A DNA stretch of 64,000 bases from assembly GCA_963575645.1 (NCBI GenBank), contig OY754473.1, forward strand, positions 2,356,001 to 2,420,000, given 5' to 3'. Position numbers and translations under genes: made by a program. The stretch is from Xanthostigma xanthostigma. Lineage: Eukaryota > Arthropoda > Insecta > Raphidioptera > Raphidiidae. The first letter of the stretch is position 1. Each line of letters begins with the position of its first letter. This document shows, piece by piece, positions 1 to 10,979 of this stretch. The notes under the pieces were generated by a model, which saw only the letters and a program-made list of their open reading frames with translations, made no database searches and was not told where the DNA came from.

Positions 1-160
1 TGGTAACGGTACGTCATTTCCTCGCGGCAGCGACGTACTTATACATTTAACAAAAAAGAAGGAAAATTATAAAAACAAACGATTAAAAAAAAAAAAACAC
101 AAACTGATATAGCGATATCCGGTGAAACTGTATATTTTATAAACAAGAAGACTATTGGTG

Positions 161-370
161 CTATTTTCTAGCTTGAAGCGCATTGGATAACCAATCCATA
201 GCTTGATCTAAGCCTTCGCCTTTGGTTGCCGACGTTTTGAATATTTGGAACGTTCTGTTTTTTAACGCGTCGAGGCCGAGAGACTGATGTACCTCCGCCA
301 CGCTCATACATCCTTCCATGTCTTGTTTGTTGGCCAGGACAACAAGAATTGCGTTGGATAATTCTTCTTC
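161..370 (-). CDS. Arl1: Arl1 coding exon 4 with stop
   Basis: Acceptor TACAG, then [20 protein letters not shown] to the C-terminus QARK and TAG at 163-161. Holds the NKQD and SAT nucleotide-binding motifs. Confidence 0.95.
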   Translation of the reverse strand, partial: EEELSNAILVVLANKQDMEGCMSVAEVHQSLGLDALKNRTFQIFKTSATKGEGLDQAMDWLSNALQARK

Positions 371-2177
371 CTGTATAATTCAATTGTTTTCGTTAGTTAA
401 ACGCTCTAATCATAGCAGAACGCTACAGCCATCTGTCGGCACTTTCAACTATTTGTTTGACCTTGAGACAGCCAATCACAACCGTGTTTGGTGTAGGCCA
501 GTGGTGACGAACCTATGGCACGCGTGCCACAGGTGGCTCGCGACAAATTATTATTGGCACGGCATTAATATAGGCACAAAATCGAAATAAATAAATGATA
601 GATATCAAAAAAATTGTTCTGTCGCCAAATAATAAATACGAAAAAGTTTCATAGCGCTCATTGTATTATCGAAATTATTCTATTCATCTATGTTTGATTC
701 ATTTTTTTGACAACTAAATTTCTTTGCGTGTTTTTTGGCGTCATTTTCGAAAAAAATTGGCACATAGATGTAGAAAGGTTTGCCACCCCTGGTGTAGACA
801 ACAGTCGCCAGTTCCCTCGAATGTATGTAGTGCAATAAGGCCGTATTACAAAAACGTTTTTATAGAAGCTACGAATTTTCGAACACTAATAGCTTGTACA
901 GTAAACTAACACGCGTGAGTAATATATAATTTCGGGGCCCTGCTAAATTCGGGAGAAATAATAAATTACTTCATGTTGACGCGTAGAGTGCTAATAATGA
1001 GCCGAAACTGTACGATAATGTATTACTGCATAGTTTCTGGACCAATAGGAACGCGGTAGCGAGCCGAAACTGTACGGTAATGAATTATTACTGCATAGTT
1101 TCTGGACCAATAGGAACGCGGTAGCTATTTGTACATATGAAAACCGCATCGCAATTCAGCGAAAGTCAGGGCCATCTAGTGTGCATCAAGGGCGGTGGGT
1201 ACGTCAATCAATGAAGTGATTTATTATTTTTCCTTCTTTTATCAGGGCCCCGATTACATATTACTCTTGCTAGTTGAATAAAGCATTATGTGCGACCATT
1301 GATTGAAGGAGAATATTCCACTCGCGTGTTACCGCACTCGCTAAGCTCGTGCGGCAAATTTCACGATCATGGAATCTTCTCCTTCTCTCACTAGTCGCAC
1401 AATATACTATTAACTGGTTTATTGATTCTGGACATTCGACAACTTAAGCCACTAGCATCGAAACAGTTTCCTTTAACAGAACTTGGTACACCCGTGAATT
1501 TAAGCTATAAAATTACATTACCCTTAACATATATAGAAGTTCATCTTTTGAAATTCCTATCCTTTCTCTATCGGCTGAATCTACTACGTAAATAATAGCG
1601 TCTGTGTTGCTGTAATAACATCTCCAGTAAGGCCTGAAAATTGAAATTTCACTCGATTTAATTCCAACGATCATTGCGACAAACAGACAAAATTATAGAT
1701 CGGTTCGACAAAACCATTTCGATTTAATGTCAAATGACGATGAAGTAAGCATATTTTACTTTGTATTACGACTATCGAAAGGAATTCTGTCGATGCGAAT
1801 AAGCGGATGCGTAAAGAATGTTGCGCAAAATGATCGAACCTTATGCTAGTTTGTCCACCCAAGTCCCAAACTTGAAATTTAAGATTTTTGTATGTAACTT
1901 GCTCTACATTGAAACCAATTGTCGGTATTGTCGTAACTACTTCACCGACTTGCAGTCGGTATAGGATCGTTGTTTTGCCTGCGCCGTCTAGTCCCAAAAT
2001 TAATATTCGCATTTCACGCGCTCCCAATAGACCCCTGAAATAACTGAAGAGTCCACCTGGAACAACACATAACCTATAAATCAACCGACGCAAGTAGCGT
2101 TGCCGCCGCCGGCCAACGCGTTTCTCGTAGAGCGTTTTTAAATAAAACAAATGCTATTTTCTTGTTCGCTTACCCAT
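161..2177 (-). CDS. Arl1: ADP-ribosylation factor-like protein 1 (Arl1), complete gene
   Basis: Small GTPase of the ARF family that acts at the trans-Golgi, where the GTP-bound, N-myristoylated form recruits GRIP-domain golgins (family knowledge). Seen: four exons on the minus strand (2177-2174, 2056-1840, 1633-1522, 370-161) join in phase to 180 aa, the usual Arl1 length. The protein starts MGG (Gly2 for myristoylation) and carries the P-loop GLDGAGKTT at residues 23-31, the switch-2 DLGGQ, the NKQD guanine-binding motif in exon 4 and the SATKGEG stretch. The first coding exon is only 4 bases (ATGG), spliced by a GTAAGC donor. The last codons read QARK then TAG. The intron between exons 3 and 4 holds a hAT element and a dispersed repeat. 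Transcription runs leftwards, away from the BTB/ankyrin gene. I am very sure of the identity: the sequence is nearly that of fly and human Arl1. Confidence 0.96.
499..791. mobile_element. hAT-type short element in Arl1 intron 3
   Basis: Ends are CAGTGGTGACGAACC on the left and GGTTTGCCACCCCTG on the right, imperfect inverted repeats typical of hAT elements. It is flanked by GTGTAGGC (491-498) and GTGTAGAC (792-799), an 8-bp target duplication with one mismatch. It is 293 bp and has no coding capacity. Confidence 0.75.
905..1412 (+). repeat. Dispersed repeat X, copy 1
   Basis: About 500 bp, starts ACACGCGTGAGTAATAT and ends CGCACAATATACTATTA. Related copies lie at 40838-41347 (minus), 52541-53070 and 55960-56936. 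The right 120 bp (about 1285-1403) can fold into a long imperfect hairpin closed by GTGCGAC/GTCGCAC. This copy has an internal duplication of the GAGCCGAAACTGTACG...GGAACGCGGTAGC block. Class not recognised. Confidence 0.7.
1522..1633 (-). CDS. Arl1: Arl1 coding exon 3
   Basis: Begins with the last base of the split Arg codon and reads [20 protein letters not shown] to the DELLYMLR segment. Donor GTAATG. Phase agrees with both neighbours. Confidence 0.95.
1840..2056 (-). CDS. Arl1: Arl1 coding exon 2
   Basis: Acceptor CAG at 2058-2059 side, donor after AG at 1840 (GTTCGA). Encodes [12 protein letters not shown] through QTSI plus two bases of an Arg codon. Contains the P-loop, switch 1 (TIPTIGFN) and switch 2 (WDLGGQ). 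Confidence 0.95.
2174..2177 (-). CDS. Arl1: Arl1 coding exon 1 (4 nt)
   Basis: ATG plus one G, followed by donor GTAAGC. The next exon supplies GT to make the second codon GGT (Gly). Only the coding part is marked; 5' UTR lies to the right and was not delimited. Confidence 0.9.
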
Positions 2178-3565
2178 GGTTAAAGTTATTGCTAATTTAT
2201 TTAATACTTAAAAGAACTGTTTTTGACAGTCTGACGTGTAAACTAAATGTTTATTCCCCAGGGTTGCAATCGTCCATTTTTGACACTATGTTTAAATTTA
2301 CATGGTACTTTTGACGCAATTATTTTTAAACTGCTACACAGCTAATGTTTCAGGCTATATTTCTGTAGTATTTTTTGCGTCAAGTGAGTTATTACTCGAA
2401 AATCGAAACACGCACCTTTAATTTAAGAATTTAAACGAATAGTTCGTTAACATATTTCCGTATTATTGAAATGTAAACGTACTGAATTTGTTTAGGGGAT
2501 TAAATATTTGTTTTGAATTTACCACCAATAGTTGACGTATTGTTTTTATAAATTTTTCAAATAAGTTTTGTGAAGTAAATATCGCTTTCAAGATAATATT
2601 TTTAGTTCGTAGTGTGTTTGAATGTTCAGTTTTCATTATGGATAAAAAAATGTTTTCGTAAAAATATTAGTTCAGCGACAAGATAATTAATGTCCACAAT
2701 CTTGAAAAGCAAGAAAACATGCCTCAGGCAAAAATACCTCCATACAAATTAATGCCGCCTTCAGGAATGTGTATTCTTTTTAATACTTTGGGCTTGTGAC
2801 CTAACATTCCATTCGAATTAAAGGTATTTGATTTTTTTTTGTGTTATAACTCGATTGTAGACGATGAAAAATCGTGGAAAAGTGTTTTTTTTAAAGGAAA
2901 TTTAAAGTGTCATTGACCGGACTTTCAGAATTGTTTAGTAAATACCAGGGGTGTCAAAAATTTACCATATTTTATTGGAAATATGTGTCAAAGCCCAGTT
3001 ATAAATTTCGGGTTCATGTTTTCTATAATAACTTATTTTTAGACGTATTTGTTTTAGTTTAAATTTCACGGAATCCTTCTGTTTATGTACGGTTTATTTT
3101 TTTTAATACATTAATCTCTTGGGTCTTACTTTTGTACAAATAAATTGATGTGATCTGATGTGATAAATATTACGAAATGATGCATTTCAAAATGTACACG
3201 TAACGCTGCAAAACTAAGGGAGCTTATATAATAAAACCTCATTTTGAATGCACTGTCAATGTTTTAGTATATTTTATTGTACAACACAAACAACAAAAAT
3301 CTGACGACTACTGTCAAAGTGTAACTATATTTCACAAGATACTAAAATGAAAAACGCATTATCTTACAAGAAAAAACAAAAGAGAAATTGTAACTGCAAT
3401 TTTACAACTTATTTGCACAATTGAAATGTACCTCTGACGCGTTTTTCATGTTTTCAAATACATAACCTGTCAATGTTTAAATTTAACACAAAATGTTCCA
3501 CTTTTTGCCACCATGGGCGCTGTTAGTCCTGTAGCGACTCAAGGTCATGCACCATAGAGATATAC
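2178..3565. other. Gene-free AT-rich stretch upstream of Arl1
   Basis: Presumably contains the Arl1 promoter and 5' UTR near 2178-2300. I see no exon-like, RNA-gene or clear transposon structure in the rest. Confidence 0.5.
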
Positions 3566-3766
3566 TAGAGTACGCGAGTGAACCATGAAAGTGTCTGCTA
3601 TTCAGAGAGAGAAAAGTTCTTTATCTCCATGGTAACTAATGATACAAAACAATGCTGATTTGAGTAAACATAATATATAATGATACGGAACGTTTGCAGC
3701 GTTCTCTCTCTGAACGGCAGACACTTTCACTTATGGCAAGCATACCCGCTAGCGTACTCTAGTACT
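3566..3766. repeat. Fold-back element, about 200 bp
   Basis: Left arm contains TACTAGAGTACGCGAGTG and AAAGTGTCTGC; right arm contains GCAGACACTTTCACTT and CGTACTCTAGTA. The arms pair imperfectly, leaving a loop near 3630-3690. It looks like a small inverted-repeat transposon with possible TA ends. Confidence 0.6.
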
Positions 3767-3768
3767 TA

Positions 3769-4242
3769 TGGACTAGGAGCTGGCTACAGAGAAAATGGGT
3801 GACTCGGTGCAGAGCTGAAAATTTGCAGAATAATAGGAGATAGTATAAGTAAGTAGGGAAAAAATTGCCAGAAGGCTAGGCGGAAGATAACAACGTAATT
3901 TTATGAATGAAAATATATGACGATTAATTTTATTTCTATCAAAATGTCATTAATAATTTTGAATATTTGTCGAATGTAATTATTATATTATGTTTGAATT
4001 TTCAGTATGCCCTTATAACTATATAATGTATAATCTAGTTTTGAATTACAGAATAAGTTTATAAATTGCCAGAAGTGCACTGATTTTTCGCAACATTAGC
4101 GCCTTCTGGCGGCTCTTTATCTTCCGCCTAGCCTTCTGGCAATTTTTTCCCTACTTACTTGTACTATCTCCTATTATTCTGCGAATTTTCAGCTCTGCAT
4201 CGAGTCACCCATTTTCTCCGTAGCCAGCTCTCCGTCTATTAT
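3769..4242. repeat. Fold-back element Y, deleted copy
   Basis: Inverted ends of about 110 bp (left GAGCTGGCTACAGAGAAAAT; right ATTTTCTCCGTAGCCAGCTC). The fuller copy at 49583-50770 has about 350-bp arms. Here most of the inner left arm is missing, so only the ends and the right arm remain. Confidence 0.7.
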
Positions 4243-4454
4243 ATCAGATATACAGATTCGTGTGAGGGTGAAATGTAACTATGCAACCGTCATGTCTAAA
4301 TGATGACTTCTTTGTTTTTCTTACACATAACTATATGTTGTGTCCTTTTCCACTACGTATAATCTTCACGATTGGAGTTCGACTGTTATTACTTTTTCTC
4401 TTCAAATGTTTAAAAACAGTAGAAATTTATGTGTTGTTTTTTGTTTTGCTTCAG

Positions 4455-4621
4455 CATATATGTGGCTGAGTATTTCGAGCCTCTCTCGGTATGAGCCAGT
4501 CGTGCTCGGGGACTCCGCCACCGGCAGCTCCAGTCGGAGGACCATGGGTCGGTGTGGCTCCTCTCAGTCCTCTTTGTATTACGGATGCCGGACATGAAAT
4601 CGTCAGACCGAAACCACGAAG
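4455..4621 (+). CDS. Candidate 5' exon, possibly of the BTB/ankyrin gene
   Basis: A GC-richer island bounded by a strong acceptor (TTTTGTTTTGCTTCAG at 4439-4454) and a strong donor (GAAG|GTACGTGA). An ATG at 4594 gives MKSSDRNHEG and leaves phase 1 at the donor. That phase would join, in frame and without a stop, to an acceptor AAAG ending at 14963, which precedes the ATG at 14987. Other possibilities are a non-coding 5' exon or an exon of another gene, because the earlier part of the island has stops in two frames. There is no homology evidence, so this is an inference from splice signals only. Confidence 0.35.
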
Positions 4622-4725
4622 GTACGTGATGCTTTAAATAATGGATTTAAAAAACAAGACAGTGTATTGTACACTACACACTACAAAAGTAAAACTGTTA
4701 TAATTGTAAAAAAAAGTTATAATGG

Positions 4726-4800
4726 CACCGATCGCCGAGATCGAACCTATGACCTTTTGATTACGAGGCAAGCGTTTTACCACGTCGTCAGCTTAGCTTG
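4726..4800 (-). repeat. tRNA-like sequence (Thr-like, degenerate)
   Basis: The reverse strand has an A-box-like GACGTGGTAAAACGC, a loop CTCGTAA (anticodon CGT, Thr) and a B box GGTTCGATCTC. The T stem and anticodon stem do not pair well, so this is a tRNA pseudogene or SINE head, not a working tRNA. Confidence 0.45.
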
Positions 4801-5314
4801 ATATACTATATTCTGGTTTCTATAGTATACAGTGAATTTCCTATAAAATGCAATATACCTACACATGAGCAGAGAAGAGATACTGTATAGAAGTTTATTT
4901 CTAATGGAACAGTGTGACCGGAAATTTTAGTTTGTCTTGTTTCTGTTAGATTTTTTTTTAAATGAATAAAAAATTATGAAAAACACATTGATTAAGGTGT
5001 GAAGCTGAAATTATTAATCATTGCCACCTGGCGTTGCTGTTCCGAAGCTTGAGTGCGCCGCATCGCCATCTTGACAATTGGGGCGAGAATTGCGCTTTGG
5101 GGCGATCACCAAATATAACGCAGGATTGAACTTCTATACAGTCTCTCTTCTTTGACATGAGTTTTGTCGGTACGGTAACTATGGAAATCATTAACGAATT
5201 ATTGAAAATCGTTCCGCATAAAATGCAACATAGGCTCAGTCTGTGTTATATTTATGATTTCTGTAGCTACCATATCAACAAAACTCTTCTCGATATTGCA
5301 TTCGCTGTTATGCC

Positions 5315-5819
5315 GGCACTTCACATGGCTATTTGTATTTGGCATATTTGGCAAACAATTACCATGTGTGGACAGTCTATTTGACAAAGTGTTGGCATTA
5401 TTTGCCAATTTGACAAATAAGGCCAATACCAAATACGCGTTACCGTGCGCTTGTCGATTTTTCGAGGCACATCAAAGGAGTCAAATAGGCAAATACGCAA
5501 ATAAACCGTCCACACAATGGCTATATTCAGAAGCGCAAGAGACGTGAACCTGTACGGACGTGCAGTATTTTTGTGTCTGTGCTGTGAGCGAGAACTGGAA
5601 CAATTACTATTGAAAATGAATTGGGACAATGAAACAGTGCTAAAATTCCTGGAAATTTGAACCTTGCGTTCTGCTGCCAAATGTTTGTGTGTTTGTTATT
5701 TGACTGCCATGTGTGGATGGTCGTATTTGCCTCTATTTGCATGTTTGCCTTGAACGTCATATATTTTGCCAAATACAACAAACACCTAATAGCGAACACA
5801 AATAGCCATGTGAAGTGCC
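5315..5819. mobile_element. MADF-start short inverted-repeat element, copy 1
   Basis: Ends are GGCACTTCACATGGCTATTT and its inverted complement near 5800-5819. A near-identical 504-bp copy lies at 61313-61816 in a BCAS3 intron. Both hold a mini-ORF starting MNWDNETVLKFLE (MDWDNETVLKFLE in copy 2), which resembles the start of a MADF/Myb-SANT-like domain as found in PIF/Harbinger accessory proteins. The internal remnant suggests a deletion derivative of such an element. Target duplication not certain. Confidence 0.65.
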
Positions 5820-6360
5820 ACCATTATACAAACATTGCGACCACGTCCGTAACATTTTCAATCTCCAGCGTGTCAAAGAAAGTTTTACTTCAAAAAGTAT
5901 TTGGTTACTAAATACACCCTCCCAGTATGCATTTAGTATTCGACCCGGGTTTGGTTATAGGCTAGTTGTCAATATTAAATCGACAATATGAGTTGGTAAC
6001 AGAACCGAATAGATCTGTACTGACAAACGAGATATTTATGCAAAATAATTATTCACTGGGTAAAAAAGTGTGAAATTGTGTGGACATTGAAATGCAGTTT
6101 ATGTTAATCAAGATTAATTTAATTTCTAATTTAAATTACTATGTGAATTCACAATCGAACCAGAACCCGAAAGGTCAAGTTCTCTCAACTTGTTTAAGAC
6201 GTAGCCCGATAGAGGTGTCTGAGAAGGTCTTCAACGAAGACGTAAAATATAAATGGACATAGCATTCCCTATACGCTGGGAAAGTATCTTTTGACAGGCG
6301 ACTTTTGCGCCCTCTCGTGGTTTTTTTTTTTAATCTGGTTCAGTCAAAACCTTAGTGTCA

Positions 6361-6958
6361 TCTATACTAATATATAAAGCTGAAGAGTTTGTTTGTTTGA
6401 ACGCGTTAATCTCAGGAACTACTGGTTTAAATTGAAAAAAAAAATTTTTGTTGGATAGCTCATTTATCGAGGAAGGCTATAGGCTATATAATATCACGCT
6501 ACGGCCATTAGGAGCGGAGCATTAATGAAAAATGTTGCAAAATGTATCTCAAAAATAAACTTCTATTCAGGTGAAATGCACTAACTAAATATACTCATAT
6601 TAGCGTTGTGAGTACACGACCTCAGGTGGCTCAATCGGTAGAGCATGCGGCTGTCAATATCAGATCGTGGGTTCGAGCCCCACGTTGGGCGAAAATTTTT
6701 TATTTTCTACATTGCTTTCTTCGAAGGCTTACATTTAAATTTATTTTAATTTTATTTAATTAATTAAAAAAAATGTATTAGTTTAAAAAAGTATAAATAC
6801 TGTTTTTTATCGACAAAAGCTTTTGAACGGTAACTTCGATCATCATGAAATTTGGACACAACATTCATCTCGGTAAACTAAGATGAATGTGTGTACTCAT
6901 GTTCCTCCCTTCCCCATTCGTTCTTTTACACCCGGGTGAAACCGGACGGAACCGCTAG
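6361..6958 (+). mobile_element. Helitron, 598 bp, intact ends, carries a tRNA-like module
   Basis: Starts TCTATACTAATATATAAAGC after an A and ends GGAACCGCTAG before a T, the A/T insertion signature of Helitrons. A GC-rich terminal stretch (CCCGGGTGAAACCGGACGG) precedes CTAG. No Rep/helicase coding is present, so it is non-autonomous. A tRNA-like segment lies in the middle. Confidence 0.85.
6617..6691 (+). repeat. tRNA-like module inside Helitron
   Basis: D arm GGCTCAATCGGTAGAGC and T arm GTGGGTTCGAGCCCCAC match pol III A and B boxes. The anticodon loop reads CTGTCAA (GTC, Asp-like) but its stem is broken. The same module sits at the same place in the Helitron copies at 10361-10979 and 25785-27118, so it belongs to the element and is not a host tRNA gene. 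Confidence 0.75.
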
Positions 6959-7001
6959 TATGTTATACGTGCATTTTAATAAGGATTAATTGTTGAATAA
7001 A

Positions 7002-7076
7002 ATGGGTAAAAAGCTATCAAATCGGAAGTGCTGTGCTGTTGATTGTAAAAATACACCAACTAAACATCCATCGTAA
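7002..7076 (+). pseudogene. THAP-like N-terminal fragment, 24 aa
   Basis: ATG followed by GKKLSNRKCCAVDCKNTPTK and a stop. The CC..DCKN spacing resembles the start of a THAP (C2CH) zinc-finger domain, found in P-element-type transposases and domesticated relatives. Nothing downstream continues the domain. Compare the related starts at 22824 and 32809. Confidence 0.4.
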
Positions 7077-7147
7077 CCAACATGTCAATGCATACGGGTC
7101 CAATCGTGAAGTGCGCAGACGCGCGACAAAAAAACTAAAAAAAAAAA

Positions 7148-7348
7148 TTGGTTGTCTGTAAAGTCGGTTTACGGACGATAGTTTTACGTGATAACGTCAT
7201 AAAGAAACATTGATGAAAAATTGCATACTTTTATGAGTTACACTTTTCGGAACGTTACACTTTTCGGAACGTTACACTTCTCGGAACGTTACACTTTTTC
7301 GTGCATGCAGCCGGTGTTTCATCAATTTATAAGACGTTATCACGTCAA
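7148..7348 (+). repeat. Repeat A, short copy (ATTGGTTGTCTGTAAAG family)
   Basis: Begins ATTGGTTGTCTGTAAAG and ends AGACGTTATCACGTCAA. ACGTGATAACGT occurs near both ends in inverted orientation. Longer copies lie at 9294-9860, 27736-28435 and 34978-35643. This copy has several short TTACACTTTTCGGAACG tandem units inside. Confidence 0.65.
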
Positions 7349-7892
7349 AAAAAAAAAGAATTTCTTACCTGTGCTCTTGTCGGCGAGTGCCTATCGATGC
7401 AACTGCTCCGACAAACTCAGCACCGATCACATATGTGTATCGGCAATTAGTTGCAATGGAGAAAGTCATTTGTTCAATTGTTTTAAATATGATAATGCTC
7501 ATCTTCACTTGTCTCCCATGTAGAAAGTGTGAGAATAATGTATACGAAATGCTTTCTTTGATCTTTTTCTTCATTTTAATTTAATAACGAAATATAATAG
7601 TAACATTATTATAATTAAATAGGAAGATTATGTTATTGTTGAAATGGCTCGACCTTGTTCACAACGGTACAGACCAATCAAGGGTTAATTATACTTTGTA
7701 ATTAATTATAATGTGCTCATCAGAGCGATATTACACTTTATCTGCAGTCACAAGGCAAAATGGCTTATAAAATGTAAATGTCACGCGTCTGAAGTGAAAC
7801 TTTATAGGTAGACATTTGCATTACCTACGTGTAAACATCAAAAAACACTAGCTGGTTCTGATCCTAACTATATACGTCTATAATCTATATTA

Positions 7893-8461
7893 AGGTAGTT
7901 TGGGAGCCGCAATCCCAAGTCAAATAAATGATTTTTTTTTCTCAAATAATTACCCAATAATATAATAATAATAATTAATAGAAATTCACATAAAAATTTA
8001 TTTGATTTAATGTAATGCGAATTATAATTAAATAATTATAGTAATGTAATAAATAAAATATTAATTGATTAGTACTCAGCTGTCACTAGTCACTGTCACT
8101 ACAACAACAGAGATAGAGGCCACATGTCAGTATTAAAAAATTAATAAAATCAAAAGTACGTGGTAAATTATTATGAAATTTTTGCAGTGTGTATTTCAGA
8201 CATCGTTCTATCCATTAAAAAGCTTTTTTTGTGGGGTCAAGTTTGTCAATTTTTTACAAACTCTCAATTTCCGGAGTTATTGAACAAGGACACTCATAAG
8301 GGCTCGTGTATTTTTGCATAACTTTAATTAATTATATCTCTTAAACGGTGTGGTAAAAAAATCTGATTCTTTTTCTGTAGGTGTCTTTAATTATAATCTT
8401 TTGAATAAATATAAAAAAATGTAGGGTCAAGTTTAAGTCATTTGGCTACCAAACTACCTTA
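7893..8461 (+). mobile_element. Inverted-repeat element (GGTAGTTTGGGAGCC), copy 1
   Basis: Ends AAGGTAGTTTGGGAGCC and GGCTACCAAACTACCTT are inverted repeats of about 17 bp. The body is non-coding. A second copy at 27653-29790 is split by two later insertions, and aligning the two copies shows exactly where those insertions fell. Confidence 0.7.
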
Positions 8462-8579
8462 TTAACGAATTTGTCGATTTTATTTATTTATTTATTTATT
8501 CTTTATTCCTTTAAGTATAATTACATTTTTATCCATTTACAAAAAAAAACTTTAGAATTTTCCCACCCAACTTGTAAAA

Positions 8580-8757
8580 TCGGTCTCCACGAAAAGCGCT
8601 TTTATTTTAACGAGATAATATATAACCTATGTCCATCGTAAAGGTTAATACTAAATATTGGTGAAAAAAAAAATTGAAATCGGATGAATAGTTACGGAGA
8701 TTACCTCCTGCATCCAAACTTACAAACTTTACTCTTTATAATATTAGTTTAGATTCC
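8580..8757 (-). repeat. Helitron 5'-end fragment
   Basis: The reverse strand starts TCTAAACTAATATTATAAAG and continues into a sequence shared with 34688-34870 (both include AAAAGCGCTTTTCGTGGAGAC or its complement). Only about 180 bp remain. No 3' CTAG end is seen. Confidence 0.55.
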
Positions 8758-8866
8758 GTCAAGGGCTTACAGTAGACAGCACTGAGAACCATCGAAAATT
8801 ATTAAGCATAAAAAAATATTAATTTCGAATCGACAACATTTAACAAAATTCAACAAATATTCATAA

Positions 8867-9214
8867 CTAGCGGTCCCGCCCGGTTTCGCCCAGATGCAAA
8901 AGAACGAATGGGGGGGGGGGGAGGAACATGAGTACGCACGTTCATATTCATTTACCGGGATGAATGCTGTGTCCAAATTTCACGATGATCGGAGTTACCG
9001 TTCAAAAGTTTTTGTCGGATGAACAAATTTTGACTTACATTTTTTATTGATGATCCGCTCTCGTAGCGTGATATTATATAGCCTATAGCCTTCCTCGATA
9101 AATGGGCTATCCAACAAAAACATTTTTTTTTTCAATTCGAACTGCATGGTAGTTCCTGAGATTAGCGCGTTCAACCAAACAAACAAACTCTTCAGCTTTA
9201 TATATTAGTATAGA
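8867..9214 (-). mobile_element. Helitron, 348 bp, short form
   Basis: CTAG at 8867-8870 (3' end) preceded by A, and TATAGA at 9209-9214 (5' end) followed by T, which is the A/T target in reverse. Same family as 6361-6958 but it lacks the tRNA-like module. Confidence 0.8.
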
Positions 9215-9293
9215 TTTGACAATAATAATAACAATGAACGACAATCATTTCATATCTGTCTGTATCAATGAAACAGTTTACTGTCGAATACTT

Positions 9294-9860
9294 TTGACGT
9301 GATAACGTCTTATAAATTGATGAATCACCAATCTTATAAATTGATAAAACACCGGCTGCATGTACGAAAAAGTGTAACGTTCGTAACGTTCCGCCTGACC
9401 CTGTGCGTGCTTTTCTCGAAAACGGCCCTAACGATTTGGATGAAATTTACTGAAAAGGGATTTTGGGGGGCAAAAAATCGTTTTAGCTAGGTCTCATCTC
9501 TCGAAAAAATCGTTTTCATACAAATTTTATCATTATAAAAAAATCAATTTTTTGACGTATGAAAATACTTAAATATTGTAAGTAGGTTTTGGAATTTTAT
9601 ATAAACAGTGAAACAATTGTTTTCAAAATATTATGACAATTAATCTTTGAGACTTAAAATAAATACGAAAGAAAGAAAGTTAAAAAAAAAACAATTATTA
9701 TTATAGGTGGTGAGTATTTTAATACATAAAATTAACCTAAATTTGAAGCGAAAGATGCAATATCATAGATTCGAATTATTATATAAATTTAGGTTATGTA
9801 TTACGGAATACGTTATCACGTAAAACTATCGTCCGTAAACCGACTTTACAGACAACCAAT
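9294..9860 (-). repeat. Repeat A, copy 2
   Basis: Runs from TTGACGTGATAACGTC to CTTTACAGACAACCAAT in reverse orientation. It shares its ends and about the first 130 bp with the copies at 27736 and 34978. The middle (about 9420-9740) differs, so it may be a different length variant or hold an insertion. Confidence 0.65.
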
Positions 9861-10360
9861 CTTTTTTATTTACTAAGTCGTTGATAAAGCGGTTCATAGA
9901 TGTCTCTTCGGTACAGTAATCTTGATTGAAATCTATCACAAATTACCATTAATTAAAACGAAAAATGTTTGTAAAATTGAATTTTTATCTAAATTGGTAC
10001 AATTCCCCACTTGAGTTTGAATGGTAAAATTTCACCCCGTCGTACGTAAGCTGTTTTGTTTTGCGACCAAAGATACACCTGTCTTTTCTCTATAAACATT
10101 GTTCACAGCGTCTGTGTGAACTTGTTTCTTTTTGTTATCACAGTTATAATTGTTGCATTCATGACTTTCTTCAAATTGTTATCATCATATCTATTCTCCG
10201 TGTTACAAGGCGTGTTTTGTTTTCGCAAAAATCTGACTGCTTTTTGTTTTTGTTTTGTTTGTCACTTTCGAGTGACCGTATGAGGAAGAGAAGGAAGTTT
10301 TGTAATGGCGGGAAAAATCGATTTCGAGATATCGACGAACTAATTGCTCGATATCTGGTA

Positions 10361-10979
10361 CTAGCGGTCCCGTTCGGTTTCATTCGGGTGTAAAATAACG
10401 AATGGAGAAGGGAGGAACGTGAGTACACACATTCATCTTAGTTTACCGAGATGAATGTTGTGTCCCAATTTCATGATGATCGGAGTTACCGTTCAAAGGC
10501 TTTTGTCGATAAAAAGCAGTATTTATACTTTTTTAACTAATATTTTTTTTTTAATTAATTAAATAAAATTAAAATAAATTTAAATGTAAGCCTTTGAAGA
10601 AAGCAATGTAGAAAATAAAAAAAAAATATAAATATATTCGCCCAACGTGGGGCTCGAACCCACGACCCTGATATTGACAGTCGCATGTTCTACCGATTGC
10701 GCCAGCCGGGGTTGTGTACTCACAGCGCTAATATGAGTATATTTAGTTAGTGCATTTCAACTGAATAGAAGCTTATTTTTGAGATACATTTTGCAACATT
10801 TTTCATTAATGCTCCGCTCCTAATGGTCGTAGCGTGATATTATATAGCCTATAGCCTTCCTCGATAAATGGGCTATCCCACAAAAAAGAATTTTTCAATT
10901 TGAACCTGTAGTTCCTGAGATTACCGCGTTCAACCAAACAAACAAACAAACTCTTCAGCTTTATAAATAGATAGATAGA
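10361..10979 (-). mobile_element. Helitron with tRNA-like module, reverse orientation
   Basis: CTAG at 10361-10364 after A. The 5' end near 10979 is blurred by a TAGA repeat. The tRNA-like module is at about 10640-10716 on the minus strand (B box GGTTCGAGCCCC). Same family as 6361-6958. Confidence 0.75.

Noticed and set aside
5157-5799. Several overlapping ORFs near 5.2-5.8 kb and 61.3-61.8 kb
   Set aside because: All fall in the two copies of the MADF-start element. They are repeat translations, not genes.
6617-6691. Functional tRNA gene
   Set aside because: The anticodon stem does not pair, no matching acceptor stem is present, and the block is part of a Helitron in three places.
10056-10393. 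Overlapping ORFs of 75-110 aa
   Set aside because: T-rich low-complexity translations that run into a Helitron end. No conserved motif.
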